A DNA stretch of 64,000 nucleotides from Nitratiruptor sp. YY08-10 (GTDB taxonomy: Bacteria > Campylobacterota > Campylobacteria > Campylobacterales > Nitratiruptoraceae), in the NCBI RefSeq assembly GCF_016629565.1, contig NZ_AP023057.1:186001-250000 (forward strand), given 5' to 3'. Position numbers and translations under genes: made by a program. The number at the start of each line of letters is the position of its first letter. The stretch's first letter is position 1. Below the pieces are notes generated by a model. That model was not told the DNA's origin. It did not search any database and saw only the letters and a program-made list of their open reading frames with translations. This document shows, one piece after another, positions 1 through 8,894 of this stretch.

Positions 1-64
1 GCAATGGGTATTTTGGTTTTTGAAAAGTATAATCGATAATCTTTTGTACTATGGATTCAAACAT
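1..64 (-). CDS. Unidentified protein, N-terminus only (cut by window start)
   Basis: An ATG preceded by a good ribosome binding site (AAAGGA, a few bases upstream) opens a frame that runs off the left edge of the window. Only about 21 residues are visible, beginning MFESIVQKIIDYTFQKPKYP. It lies 34 bases downstream of hemJ on the same strand, so it is probably co-transcribed with it. Too little is visible to name a family. Confidence 0.5.
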   Translation of the reverse strand, partial: MFESIVQKIIDYTFQKPKYPL

Positions 65-98
65 GGAGTTTCCTTTGATAGGTCAAGTATACCAAATC

Positions 99-533
99 CT
101 AGAAAGGTTTGACGATAACCATGATGACAATGATGATCATCAAAATCGTAGGAACCTCGTTGTAGATCCGGAAAAACTTCCCATTTTTCTCGCACCGATC
201 TTCTTTGAATCGTACAAGAAAATAACGCAACGAGAAGTGATATATGATCAGTAAAAGTGCAGCTGTCAGTTTGATATGAAGCCACAGTCCCGTGCGGAAA
301 AGCTCTGGAGCCATAGCAAGCATCGCTGCTCCGCTCAGTACCGATGCCCAAAGAGCCGGAACGCCTATAAAATAGTAGAGTTTATGCTCTTGTATTTTGA
401 CAACTTCGACAAATCCTCTATTTTCCTTATGCTCCGCATGATAAACAAAGAGTCTTGGAAGATAAAAAAGCATTGCCATCCAACTGATAACACTGATAAC
501 ATGGAATGCTTTAATCCAAAGATAGGCGCTCAT
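99..533 (-). CDS. hemJ: HemJ-type protoporphyrinogen oxidase (UPF0093/CopD-like membrane protein)
   Basis: A 144-residue, very hydrophobic protein with about four membrane segments (roughly residues 5-25, 50-72, 80-102 and 126-143). The N-terminal stretch around residues 8-30 (KAFHVISVISWMAMLFYLPR) matches the HemJ family, in which His11 and a later Lys are conserved. Family members oxidise protoporphyrinogen IX to protoporphyrin IX in haem synthesis at the inner membrane. The length is typical (about 140-150). AAGGAG lies just before the ATG. The next gene downstream starts only 34 bases away. Confidence 0.85.
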   Translation of the reverse strand: MSAYLWIKAFHVISVISWMAMLFYLPRLFVYHAEHKENRGFVEVVKIQEHKLYYFIGVPALWASVLSGAAMLAMAPELFRTGLWLHIKLTAALLLIIYHFSLRYFLVRFKEDRCEKNGKFFRIYNEVPTILMIIIVIMVIVKPF

Positions 534-591
534 ACATCTCCTTTTTGAGCGATTATATCAAATTAGCTATAATCTTCAAAAGGAGTGAGGG

Positions 592-1398
592 ATGAAGTTT
601 TGTATATTCATCAAAGACATTTTGCTGCGCTACACAGATGCAATAGAGCGTTTTGGCAAACTTGTCTTGCAAGAACCACACAACCGTGAACACCTTCATC
701 AGCTTCGTGTCTATACCAGACGTTCTCGCTCCATCATAAAAACATTGAAAAAGTCTTTTGATCAAAACGATGTACAAAATGTGCAAAATCGGCTTAAAGA
801 GATTACGCAGCGAACAAACAAGGCGAGGGATTTGGATGTGATGATCGATCTTTTACAAAAACACCCTCTTCCGAGTGCTATGAAACCGCATTTGGATCAA
901 ATACTCGACATACTTCACAAAACAAGGGACAAAGAGTATGAAGAACTCACTCCCTTTCTTCAACAGATCCCTTCGTATCTGTCAAAAATGCAAAAGATTG
1001 AATGCAAAAGCGATAAAGATGCTTTGCAAGTGATCAAGTCGGCTATCAAAAAAAGAAAAAGAAAAATAGAGAAGATGCTTTTTTTAGATCCCCAAGTCGA
1101 TTTGCATAAAGTTCGAATCGAGTGTAAAAAACTTCGCTATCTGTATGAAATATATGTGCTTTTGAATCCAAAAGGGAAGTCTGCACTAAAAAAATTAAAA
1201 AAGATTCAAGATATTTTGGGACTCATTCACGATAGGGAAGTACAGTGCACCCATTTAAGGGATCTTGCTTCAAAGCAGCTGGAACTTGAAGCTCTTTTGG
1301 CTCTAGGGAAAGTGATAGGAGATTTGGAACAGGAGAAAGAGGAGTATCAGACCAGGTTTAGCTTGAAAAAAGTCAAAGATCTGCTTGAAGAAATTTGA
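592..1398 (+). CDS. CHAD domain-containing protein
   Basis: A 268-residue, Lys/Arg/His-rich helical protein. It shows the paired signatures of the CHAD fold: HLHQLRVYTRRSRSIIKTL near residues 34-53 and DLHKVRIECKKLRYLYEIY near residues 175-195. CHAD domains bind polyphosphate through these basic helices and often sit beside a CYTH triphosphatase domain. No CYTH domain is present here or in the neighbouring genes. AAGGAG precedes the ATG. The 3' end overlaps the convergent mutY by 26 bases. The precise cellular role cannot be read from the sequence. Confidence 0.85.
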   Translation: MKFCIFIKDILLRYTDAIERFGKLVLQEPHNREHLHQLRVYTRRSRSIIKTLKKSFDQNDVQNVQNRLKEITQRTNKARDLDVMIDLLQKHPLPSAMKPHLDQILDILHKTRDKEYEELTPFLQQIPSYLSKMQKIECKSDKDALQVIKSAIKKRKRKIEKMLFLDPQVDLHKVRIECKKLRYLYEIYVLLNPKGKSALKKLKKIQDILGLIHDREVQCTHLRDLASKQLELEALLALGKVIGDLEQEKEEYQTRFSLKKVKDLLEEI

Positions 1399-2320
1399 TG
1401 GCTTTTTTGATGCCTTTTTGGGCAATGGAAGCTACTGGATAGGTACTGAGTTCTTGTAAAGGGATCAGGTGCGTATTGGGTGGTTTTTGGTTTAAAAAAG
1501 TGAGTGTGGCTTGAATATTGTATTTGGTATAGCTGTGTCTGAAAGTAGCAAAAGGGTGTTTTGCAGATTCAATGGTGGGAAGTATCCACATATTTTTATA
1601 AAGATTTTGAGTAGATCGTTGCAAGGCAATATGACCCTTTTGTACAAAGATGCCAAAATGAATCACTTTTTCTTCTCTTTTTACGGCTTTTCCTTTTCCA
1701 AAGGCGTGCGGAGTCTCTTTTCCCAGACACCACTGTTGTAGTGGACATTGATTACATCTTGGATTTTTTGGTGTACAAATAAGTGAGCCAAGGTCCATAA
1801 GGGCGAGATTGTGTTCTTTCGGTACTTCTGTATTGAGTAGCATTTGAGCCTTTTGGTGCACCTCTTTTTCATTTTTCAGAGCAAAAAAACGCATCAAGAC
1901 CCGTTTGATGTTCGTATCGACAACAGCAACCGGTTGGTTGTATGCAAAAGCGCAGATTGCATTGGCGGTGTAGGTACCTATACCAGGCAGTTTCATCAGT
2001 GCTCTAGGCTCTTTTGGAAGAGCGTCTTGGCAAATTTTTGCACATTGTAAAAGATTTCTAGCTCTAGAATAGTATCCAAGCCCACTCCAAAGTGCCAAGA
2101 CTTCATTTTCGCTGGCTTGAGCGAGGTCTTTGAGTGTTGGGAATCGCTTTAAAAATTTTGGATAGTACTCACTCTCGACTCTACTAACTTGGGTTTGTTG
2201 CAGCATGATTTCACTAAGATAAATCTTATAGACATCTTGCGTTTGACGCCAAGGAAGTTCGTGCCGACCATGCTTTTCAAACCATTCCAACAAAACTTTG
2301 TGCAATCGTGTTAATTCCAT
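1373..2320 (-). CDS. mutY: A/G-specific adenine glycosylase
   Basis: MutY removes adenine mispaired with 8-oxoguanine. The 315-residue protein has the N-terminal LPWR and SEIMLQQTQV motifs (about residues 23-45), a helix-hairpin-helix (LPGIGTYTANAI, about 115-127), and the catalytic Asp in AVVDTNIKRVL. A [4Fe-4S] cluster pattern follows, CTPKNPRCNQCPLQQWC, with the C-X6-C-X2-C-X5-C spacing of the family. A C-terminal NUDIX-like recognition domain follows. The start overlaps the end of the upstream peptidase gene by 10 bases, so the two are probably transcribed together. Confidence 0.95.
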   Translation of the reverse strand: MELTRLHKVLLEWFEKHGRHELPWRQTQDVYKIYLSEIMLQQTQVSRVESEYYPKFLKRFPTLKDLAQASENEVLALWSGLGYYSRARNLLQCAKICQDALPKEPRALMKLPGIGTYTANAICAFAYNQPVAVVDTNIKRVLMRFFALKNEKEVHQKAQMLLNTEVPKEHNLALMDLGSLICTPKNPRCNQCPLQQWCLGKETPHAFGKGKAVKREEKVIHFGIFVQKGHIALQRSTQNLYKNMWILPTIESAKHPFATFRHSYTKYNIQATLTFLNQKPPNTHLIPLQELSTYPVASIAQKGIKKAIKFLQADL

Positions 2321-3135
2321 GAGGCAGGATCGAGGTTGTAGTACTCTTTCAAAAGGTTATACAGTTCGGGTTCTTCTTTTTGGAGTTTTTTCGGTTTTTC
2401 GAAAAAGTATTCTGTAGCTACCGCAAAAAACTCCGCTTCGTTGGTAGCTGCATAGGGATCGAGAAATCCTTTATGATGATGTTTGAGCTCTTTTTGAAGT
2501 TTTTTGTACTCTTGTGACATGATCTGGGACCATCTGGAGTATAGTTTTAAAGGAAGGGGAGGTGTTCCGTCTGCTGCGCCATCTTCCATATCGAGCTGAT
2601 GGGCAAATTCGTGCAGTCCCACATTTTTGCCGTCAGTTGGATTCAAATCACCTGCAACCAGATCTTTCCAGCTTAAAACAATTTCGCCTCCTTGCCACGC
2701 TTCTCCAAGGAGTATCTGGTCTTGCTCTGTTACAATCCATCCCTGTTGGATTTTCTCTTTTTTGAAAACCGCTTCGGGATAGAGAAAGATCGATTTGACA
2801 TGTTTATATTCACACCTGTCATGTCCAATTGTTAGCAAACAGGCATTGGCTGCTATGAGAACCTTTTTGGTTGTGTCTATTTTTATCCCTTTACCGATGA
2901 ACTCTTTTTCGCGGATAAATGTAAGGATACAGGCTTTCAGTCTCCTTTGCAGCTCCTTTGGCAACTTTTCATATAAAGGGAAATAGCGATGCAAGATGTC
3001 AGTATATGGAAATCTGCCAAATCGTTTATAGAGTTTGTAGCGTGCATCCGTTACCATAAAAAGGTATATCTGGTAGATAAGCACACTCAATAAGATGAGA
3101 CCGAACAGGGACAAAAGTAGCAGATAATATTGCAT
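2311..3135 (-). CDS. mtfA: MtfA-family zinc peptidase
   Basis: A 274-residue protein with an N-terminal membrane segment (about residues 3-28) and the HExxH zinc motif HEFAHQLDMEDG near residue 176. FLDPYAATNEAEFFAVATEYFFE follows; the second Glu is the expected third zinc ligand. This is the MtfA/zincin (DUF980) arrangement. E. coli MtfA is a peptidase that titrates the repressor Mlc. No Mlc is visible here, and many members carry an N-terminal anchor like this one, so the regulatory role should not be transferred. It lies upstream of mutY and overlaps it. Confidence 0.8.
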   Translation of the reverse strand: MQYYLLLLSLFGLILLSVLIYQIYLFMVTDARYKLYKRFGRFPYTDILHRYFPLYEKLPKELQRRLKACILTFIREKEFIGKGIKIDTTKKVLIAANACLLTIGHDRCEYKHVKSIFLYPEAVFKKEKIQQGWIVTEQDQILLGEAWQGGEIVLSWKDLVAGDLNPTDGKNVGLHEFAHQLDMEDGAADGTPPLPLKLYSRWSQIMSQEYKKLQKELKHHHKGFLDPYAATNEAEFFAVATEYFFEKPKKLQKEEPELYNLLKEYYNLDPASWN

Positions 3136-3182
3136 ACGCCATTGTATAATAAATCAAGATAGCAAGTCAAAAGGAGGTTGCC

Positions 3183-3617
3183 ATGCATTTCGAAAAGGAT
3201 GTCCAAAAAACAAAAGAGTTTCTCAAAGAGTTTGCGCAGGTAGCCGCATTGGAAGATATCCAACAAGCCAATAGAATTGTCCGAGCTGTATTGCGAGTAT
3301 TGCGAAGACGAGTGGCCCCTCAAGAGTATCTTGACCTCCTTGCACAGCTTCCCATCTGCATTAAAGCCGAAGGAGTAGAAGGATGGAGGCTAAGCGAATT
3401 TCCCGATAAATCCATAAGAAAATTGAAAAACTTTATTGAAGCAGTGATGAAAGAGGATCGGGGATCTCATAAAGATTTTGGTGATGATCCTGAACGTGCG
3501 AAAGCATTGGTCAAAGAGTTTTTTGCCTTTTTGAAACGCCATATTAGCTCAGGTGAAATAGAAGATCTTGCAGCTGAACTTCCAGAAGAGATCAAAAAGT
3601 TTGTACAAGAGGCTTGA
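3183..3617 (+). CDS. DUF2267 domain-containing protein
   Basis: A 144-residue acidic/basic helical protein with two repeats typical of DUF2267. The first, around residues 20-60, has ANRIVRAVLRVLRRRVAPQE followed by LLAQLPICIKA. The second, around residues 100-140, has ERAKALVKEFFAFLKRHISS then LAAELPEEIKKFV. The function of this family is unknown. A strong AAGGAGG precedes the ATG. It stands alone between the divergent peptidase gene and the convergent tRNA-Ala. Confidence 0.8.
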   Translation: MHFEKDVQKTKEFLKEFAQVAALEDIQQANRIVRAVLRVLRRRVAPQEYLDLLAQLPICIKAEGVEGWRLSEFPDKSIRKLKNFIEAVMKEDRGSHKDFGDDPERAKALVKEFFAFLKRHISSGEIEDLAAELPEEIKKFVQEA

Positions 3618-3629
3618 ATTTTGCAATAT

Positions 3630-3705
3630 TGGTGGAGCATACCGGGCTCGAACCGGTGACCTCCACGCTGCCAGCGTGGCGCTCTCCCAGCTGAGCTAAT
3701 GCCCC
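3630..3705 (-). tRNA. tRNA-Ala (anticodon GGC)
   Basis: Read on the minus strand, the 76-base gene folds into a standard cloverleaf. The acceptor strands GGGGCAT and ATGCTCC pair, with the discriminator base followed by an encoded CCA. The anticodon stem CACGC/GCGTG encloses the loop TGGCA region with anticodon GGC. The T-arm contains GGTTCGAGCC. It decodes GCC and GCU alanine codons. Confidence 0.95.
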
Positions 3706-3741
3706 GTAAGGGTTGCAATTATATCAAATTTTGCTACAAAA

Positions 3742-4104
3742 TCAAAATAGTTCGAATATGGCTACTGCTACCCAGATACCGACAGTCAAAAAGAGTGAAA
3801 GAAGAACTGCTGCTGCACCTGCATCTTTGGCGGCTTTTGCCAAAGGGTGATAGTTGGGTGAAGCAAGATCGACTATCCGTTCTATGGCACTGTTGAGAAG
3901 TTCTGCGATGAGTGGAACGAAAAGAGATGTTTGCAAAATCACTTTCGATAGAAGTGCAATCGGTAAAAGCCAAAAGAGTATGGAAAAGAGGATAAAAAGT
4001 ATAACTTCTATTTTGAAACTAGTTTCACTTCGCCAACACTCGATCAGACCATCAAGTGCATAGCGAGCGTTTTTAAAAAGATGATATTTTGGTTGGTTTC
4101 TCAT
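3742..4104 (-). CDS. dgkA: Diacylglycerol kinase
   Basis: A 120-residue small membrane enzyme with three hydrophobic helices. The DgkA signature ELLNSAIERIVDL (about residues 70-82) and the motif KAAKDAGAAAVLL (about 93-105) are both present. The two acidic residues in the signature bind Mg-ATP. It phosphorylates diacylglycerol to phosphatidate, recycling lipid left by envelope synthesis. The gene overlaps the upstream PP-loop gene by 4 bases (ATGA type), indicating translational coupling. Confidence 0.93.
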   Translation of the reverse strand: MRNQPKYHLFKNARYALDGLIECWRSETSFKIEVILFILFSILFWLLPIALLSKVILQTSLFVPLIAELLNSAIERIVDLASPNYHPLAKAAKDAGAAAVLLSLFLTVGIWVAVAIFELF

Positions 4105-5090
4105 TGGACAAAAAAGCTTTGAGCCTCTTTTTTTGTCTCAAATGGAGATGTTTTGATGAGAGTTTGGCCTATTTGCACTTCATACTCACTTTCAGGTTTT
4201 GCTTTTGAATAGGTCAAGGCGATTTTCGCCGCCAGTTCTTTATCCTCGTTGCTCGCCGTTTTTGAAATGAGACTCAAAGGGCCTGGCAATGGCAGAGTGA
4301 ATTTTTCGTATTTGGTCACCTCTATAGATCCCAGTTTCTCATTTTCCTCTTTGTTTCTACTTACTACCAGTTTTGCACCTCCGGGAAGTCTGAAGTGTCT
4401 GCCCCATTTGAGTACATCGATATCTTCAAGATCGAATGAGTCATATTTGATGTGGTCGCGTATTTTGGTACTGAAATTCTCGTCTGTCAGGAGGCATCCC
4501 CCACTTGGACTCTCATAATTTTCTATTCCATACTTTTTGGCAAGCTCCATCTGAACTTCACGGCTTCTGCCACTTATGCCATACAGTTTTTCCCTGTTGA
4601 TCCATCCCTTTTGTTCAGGAATGGTAGGCGGAAGAAGTTTGGCACTAAGTGGTCTGACGATGAGTCCATCGGCTGTGGATAGGCTTTCTACTTTTTTGAG
4701 TGCATCAAATCGCTGACTCATGGGTCTTTGCCCTACAACTTCGCCACTGATGACAAAGTGGGCATCAAATTTTGGCAGCAGAGCTTTTGCGACTCGGATC
4801 ATATTGGCATGACAGTCGATACAAGGATTGAAGTGTTTGCCATAGCCATATTTTGGATCAAAGAGAATATCTTGAATGAACTGTTCTCGAATATTGATGA
4901 TTTCCAGTTTCGCACCAATTTTTTTGGCAATATTTTCCAGATACTCTCTTTTTTGTTCCGCGTTTCTACCACCGAATCCGGTATCAAAATGAAGGCCGAT
5001 AACATCAACTCCTTGATCAATGATCAATTTCATAGCCAATAGACTGTCCAGTCCACCGCTAAAAAGTGCGAGTGCTCGTATCTTACTCAA
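4101..5090 (-). CDS. PP-loop ATPase, tRNA thiolation-like enzyme
   Basis: A 329-residue protein. It begins with the PP-loop pyrophosphatase motif LFSGGLDSLLAMKL (residues 9-22) of tRNA-modifying and adenylating enzymes. A CxxC pair occurs in CIDCHANM (about residue 90). A second region, GEVVGQRPMSQR, and a GGCLL motif follow. The C-terminal third resembles the NFACT-R-like domain seen in several MnmA/ThiI-related proteins of this phylum. It probably adenylates and thiolates a tRNA base, but substrate and position are not determinable here. It is coupled to dnaG upstream (8-base overlap) and dgkA downstream. Confidence 0.75.
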   Translation of the reverse strand: MSKIRALALFSGGLDSLLAMKLIIDQGVDVIGLHFDTGFGGRNAEQKREYLENIAKKIGAKLEIINIREQFIQDILFDPKYGYGKHFNPCIDCHANMIRVAKALLPKFDAHFVISGEVVGQRPMSQRFDALKKVESLSTADGLIVRPLSAKLLPPTIPEQKGWINREKLYGISGRSREVQMELAKKYGIENYESPSGGCLLTDENFSTKIRDHIKYDSFDLEDIDVLKWGRHFRLPGGAKLVVSRNKEENEKLGSIEVTKYEKFTLPLPGPLSLISKTASNEDKELAAKIALTYSKAKPESEYEVQIGQTLIKTSPFETKKEAQSFFVQ

Positions 5091-6714
5091 TAATCAACTC
5101 CCCATTTTTCAATTTTTTTATATTTTCTTTGTATTTCCGAATCAGAAAACTTTTTTGGTTGAATGGAAAATTTCCTTTGACAACCTTTTGGATTTTCTGT
5201 TCGTAATATTTTATCAAAAAAACTAATAATTCGCTTTTTAGATGCTCTTCGTCAAAGACTAAAATGTCTTCATTGAGCAAAATGGAGCGTATTTTTGGAT
5301 GGTCTACTTGGTTTTGCAAAGCGAGTTCAAACTCCTCTTTGTGGTAGGTAAAGTGGCTTGTGTCGATAATATCCAAGATGATGTCTGCCGTATGGGGTTT
5401 TGTCAGCATCGTTTTTATAATGCTGAGCTCTTTTGGATCATGGACTTCCATTGTGTAATGTGCCTCTTTTTTTTGCTGTGGGTGCAGTACTATTTTAGAG
5501 GGCAGGATATTCAGCAATGCTGCCAAATACTCTTTATACTCTTCTTGCAAAAGAGGTGATAAAGTTTTGAGAAAGTCTATCCCTTCAAAGAGAGCTTTCT
5601 CTTTCTCTTTGGGGTTTTTAATGTCATATTTTTGTACGATTTTTTCGAGTACGAACTCTATGAAAGCAATCGGCTTTGCAAAGAGATGCTGCAATTCTTG
5701 TATCTGGCCATTTTTAACCATATCGGCAGGGTCCTGGTCTTGTGTGAAGATGACAACTCCTCCTTCGATATCTGCTTTTGTAAGTAGTTTAGAAGCCTTT
5801 AAAGCCGCTTCGATACCGGCTCTGTCTCCATCATAGGCAAGAATCACTCTGGGTTCGCCTTTTCGAAGAAGCGGCAGATGCGAAGGAGTCAAAGCGGTTC
5901 CCAGTGTTGCGACGGCATTTTGAAAACCTGCTTGATGCAGCATCACCACATCCAGGTATCCCTCACAGACGATGAGTTCTTTTTTCTTGTAGATCTCCTG
6001 TTTTGCAATGTGATAGCCGTATAGGATTTTTGATTTGTGAAAAAGTTTTGTTTCCGGCGAATTGAGATATTTAGCCGGATGATTTGTGATAGTTCTGCCG
6101 CCAAATCCCACAAGCGCTCCATTGGGTGAATAGATGGGAAAAGTGATACGCTCAACAAGTCTTGCATAGACTCGTCCCGAATCTTGGGAGAGGATACCGG
6201 CTTGGATAGCGTCTTGCAAAGGAATGAACTCTTTTTTGAGATATTGGATTTGTGTATTGCCCTCTGGAGCGTAGCCCAGTTCAAATTTTTCGATTGAATT
6301 GTTGGCAACACCTCTTTGTTTGAGATAATCGAGTGCCTCTTTTTTGGAAAAGAGCTCCTTTTTGTAGAGTCTGTTGATTGACTCCAATGCTTTGAAAAGA
6401 TTGCTACTGGACTCTTTTGATCCCGTTCTTTGCAAAGAGAAGTTATACATCCCGGCAAGTTTTTCGATGGCTTCTGGATAGCTCAGCTTTTCGTATTCCA
6501 TCAAAAACTTGATCGCATCTCCCCCTGCTCCACATCCAAAACAGTGAAAGATCTGTTTTGATGGACTGACAACAAAACTTGGGGTATCTTCTTGGTGAAA
6601 AGGGCAAAGAGCTTTATAATTGGAACCTGCTTTTTTAAGCTCGATATAGTTTCCTATGACATCAACGATATCGACGATATTTTTGAGCTGTTCTATGGAG
6701 TTCGGATCTATCAT
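5083..6714 (-). CDS. dnaG: DNA primase
   Basis: DnaG makes the RNA primers for replication. The start is placed at the ATG giving MIDPNSIEQLKNIVDIV, the family N-terminus. A longer in-frame extension would run through the divergent gene's start and is not conserved-looking. The 543-residue protein has the CHC2-type zinc finger (CPFHQEDTPSF then FHCFGCG, residues 39-65). The TOPRIM core carries the acidic motifs IVCEGYLDV and AYDGDRAG. The C-terminal DnaB-interacting half is less conserved. It heads a tight minus-strand unit with the PP-loop enzyme and dgkA. Confidence 0.95.
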   Translation of the reverse strand: MIDPNSIEQLKNIVDIVDVIGNYIELKKAGSNYKALCPFHQEDTPSFVVSPSKQIFHCFGCGAGGDAIKFLMEYEKLSYPEAIEKLAGMYNFSLQRTGSKESSSNLFKALESINRLYKKELFSKKEALDYLKQRGVANNSIEKFELGYAPEGNTQIQYLKKEFIPLQDAIQAGILSQDSGRVYARLVERITFPIYSPNGALVGFGGRTITNHPAKYLNSPETKLFHKSKILYGYHIAKQEIYKKKELIVCEGYLDVVMLHQAGFQNAVATLGTALTPSHLPLLRKGEPRVILAYDGDRAGIEAALKASKLLTKADIEGGVVIFTQDQDPADMVKNGQIQELQHLFAKPIAFIEFVLEKIVQKYDIKNPKEKEKALFEGIDFLKTLSPLLQEEYKEYLAALLNILPSKIVLHPQQKKEAHYTMEVHDPKELSIIKTMLTKPHTADIILDIIDTSHFTYHKEEFELALQNQVDHPKIRSILLNEDILVFDEEHLKSELLVFLIKYYEQKIQKVVKGNFPFNQKSFLIRKYKENIKKLKNGELIIE

Positions 6715-6751
6715 AGGGGTATTATAGTATAATTCCCACAAAGGAGCTTGC

Positions 6752-7741
6752 TTGGATTTTTTGGTGGGATACCGCGATCCTCTTTTCGGTCTCATTATCT
6801 TTTTTGGTCTGATTTTCATCATCTCTTTTTTTAGTTATGCCTGGGGCTTGCTGAAAAATAAAAAGCAAAAAAACTCCCTTGAACAGTTTTTTGAACGGTT
6901 TGATGAAAATGCCAAGTCAGAGCCTTTGCGGTTTTCAGGTGAGGAGAAGGAGAAAGAGGCGCTTGCACAGCTTGCCAAAGCCTATATGAAAAATGGGGAT
7001 TTTGAAAAAGCGATAGGAATCTATCTGCAGCTAAAAGAGTCTACTGAGGATATGCAAGAAAGAGTGCTCATACTCAAGCAGCTCGCAAAACTCTACTACA
7101 AAGCGGGATTTCTGGCACGAAGCATTGAGATATATGAGGAGATTTTGCGGTATTTTCCAAGATCAGCGGATGTTCTTTTTGAGTTGATGCTGATATATGA
7201 GAAAATGAATGATATGCAAAACGCTCTTAAAATCAAAGAGGCTCTTGATGAACTCGGTCATACCAGTTCTGATACCAACTATCTCATGGCTAGAAAATTT
7301 ATAGTTTCCAATGAAATTAATGATCTTGTGACGCTTTATAAAGAGCATCCTGCTCTTGTGCGAGTTATTTTCACCCATCTTTTCAAAACAGATCCCCAAA
7401 AGGCTTGGAGAGTGTTAGACCCGAAAGATTACGAGCAAATTGTTGATATTTTATGGAGACTGCCCAAAGATCAGATTCGAACAGACCACCCTTTTTTGCA
7501 GGCACTCTATACCGCCAAAGGGTATGGAAACTTTACAAAGAGAAGTGATATATTCGAGTTTGATGTTTTGATGCACTATCCAAATGCGGATCTTGATTTT
7601 GAATATCTGTGTCCAAAATGCAAAAACATCTTTCCTTTTGCCTATAGCCGGTGTCCCAATTGCCAAAGTGTGGAATCTCCGAAAGTAGAGCTGATTTTAC
7701 GACCAAAGGAAGAAAAACGTGAAGAAAGTTTCTCTGTTTAG
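6752..7741 (+). CDS. LapB-like TPR protein with C-terminal zinc ribbon
   Basis: A 329-residue protein with an N-terminal membrane anchor (about residues 10-32) and TPR-like helices across residues 65-200 (for example LAKAYMKNGDFEKAIGIYLQL). The C-terminal metal-binding knuckles are CPKCKN and CPNCQS. This order matches LapB/YciM, which couples lipopolysaccharide synthesis and assembly with FtsH-mediated LpxC turnover. The family length is about 389, so this is a shorter version. The start is TTG, chosen because AAGGAG lies 5 bases upstream and the frame has no better ATG. It overlaps rnhA by 23 bases. Confidence 0.72.
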   Translation: MDFLVGYRDPLFGLIIFFGLIFIISFFSYAWGLLKNKKQKNSLEQFFERFDENAKSEPLRFSGEEKEKEALAQLAKAYMKNGDFEKAIGIYLQLKESTEDMQERVLILKQLAKLYYKAGFLARSIEIYEEILRYFPRSADVLFELMLIYEKMNDMQNALKIKEALDELGHTSSDTNYLMARKFIVSNEINDLVTLYKEHPALVRVIFTHLFKTDPQKAWRVLDPKDYEQIVDILWRLPKDQIRTDHPFLQALYTAKGYGNFTKRSDIFEFDVLMHYPNADLDFEYLCPKCKNIFPFAYSRCPNCQSVESPKVELILRPKEEKREESFSV

Positions 7742-8144
7742 TGACGGATCGAGCCTGGGAAATCCGGGACCAGGAGGGTATTGTGCTATTTTGCGCTATA
7801 AAGACAATGAAAAGATCATCAAAGGAGGCGAACCCCATACAACCAACAACAGAATGGAACTCAAAGCTGTAATAGAAGGATTAAAGGCACTCAAAGAACC
7901 CTGTGTTGTAACCGTATATAGTGACTCAAATTATGTAGTACAGGCTATAAACTCATGGCTTTCAGGATGGATCAAAAAAGATTTCAAAAATGTGAAAAAT
8001 CCAGATCTTTGGAAGGAGTTTATCGAAGTTGCAAAACCGCATCGCATCAAGGCGGTCTGGGTAAAGGGTCACAGTGGTCATGAAGAGAATGAGCGGTGTG
8101 ATGAAATTGCCAAAGAGATGGCAAAGGAAGCAGGAATTGGATAG
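7719..8144 (+). CDS. rnhA: Ribonuclease HI
   Basis: A 141-residue enzyme that cleaves the RNA strand of RNA-DNA hybrids. The active-site residues are visible in order: Asp in FSDGSSLGNPGPGGY (residues 7-21), Glu in NNRMELKAVIEGL, Asp in VYSDSNYVVQAI, and the C-terminal VKGHSGHEENERCDEIA with the final Asp. The length is normal. The start lies inside the 3' end of the preceding TPR gene. The window also contains rnhB, so the cell has both RNase H types. Confidence 0.95.
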   Translation: MKKVSLFSDGSSLGNPGPGGYCAILRYKDNEKIIKGGEPHTTNNRMELKAVIEGLKALKEPCVVTVYSDSNYVVQAINSWLSGWIKKDFKNVKNPDLWKEFIEVAKPHRIKAVWVKGHSGHEENERCDEIAKEMAKEAGIG

Positions 8145-8213
8145 AATAACAAAAAAGAGAATGAGAGAAGAAGAAGCCATTCTTTTTCTCTGGTTCTTCT
8201 CAAGAGGTGATTG

Positions 8214-8894
8214 ATGAAGCAGTTGGAAGAGTTTGAAAAAAAACTCGGTTACAGGTTTGAGGATAAAAAGCTTTTGAAAGAGGCGCTGACGCACAAAAGC
8301 TATAAAAGCCCCGTGAATAACGAGCGTTTGGAGTTTTTGGGTGACGCTGTTTTAGACCTGGTGGTAGGAGAGTATCTTTTTAAAAAGTTTCCCAAGGCAA
8401 ACGAGGGAGAACTATCGAAACTTCGCGCATCTCTAGTCAATGAAGAGGGATTTGCAAAACTCGCACAAAAGCTTGATATCGGAAAATATATCTTCATCTC
8501 CCAAGCAGAAGAGAATAATCAAGGCCGAACAAAACCGAGTCTTCTCTCCAACGCTTTTGAAGCGGTCATGGGCGCTATATACCTTGAAAAGGGACTTGAA
8601 AAGGTTCGTGAACTCTCTTTGAAACTTTTGGAAGAGGCCTATCCAAAAATCGACCTGGACTCATTGTTTAAAGATTTCAAAACCGCATTGCAAGAATTCA
8701 CCCAGGCACATTACGGTATAACTCCCACATACAAGCTTCTTGGCTCAAGCGGGCCGGATCATAAAAAAGAGTTTGAAGTGGCGGTGCTGCTCCATGAAGA
8801 GACGATTTCCACTGCAAAAGGGCGCAGTAAAAAGGCCGCCCAGCAAGAGGCTGCAAAAGAGGCACTCAAAATCTTGAAGGCACGTAATGAATAG
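8214..8894 (+). CDS. rnc: Ribonuclease III
   Basis: RNase III cuts double-stranded RNA, including the rRNA precursor stems. The 226-residue protein has the signature [21 protein letters not shown] (residues 37-57), with catalytic Glu and Asp. A second acidic cluster, [16 protein letters not shown], follows. A double-stranded RNA binding domain occupies residues 155-226 (ending [16 protein letters not shown]). An in-frame TTG lies one codon upstream; the ATG is preferred because AGAGGTGA is then 6 bases away. It overlaps aroC by 8 bases. Confidence 0.95.
   Translation: MKQLEEFEKKLGYRFEDKKLLKEALTHKSYKSPVNNERLEFLGDAVLDLVVGEYLFKKFPKANEGELSKLRASLVNEEGFAKLAQKLDIGKYIFISQAEENNQGRTKPSLLSNAFEAVMGAIYLEKGLEKVRELSLKLLEEAYPKIDLDSLFKDFKTALQEFTQAHYGITPTYKLLGSSGPDHKKEFEVAVLLHEETISTAKGRSKKAAQQEAAKEALKILKARNE

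Noticed and set aside
6715..6822. A longer N-terminus for DNA primase
   Set aside because: The extra 36 residues are Lys/Arg-rich without family similarity and run through the start of the divergent TPR gene. MIDPNSIEQL is the family start.
8145..8213. Short frame of 17 codons and a weak stem between rnhA and rnc
   Set aside because: No convincing ribosome binding site, low complexity, and the stem is imperfect.
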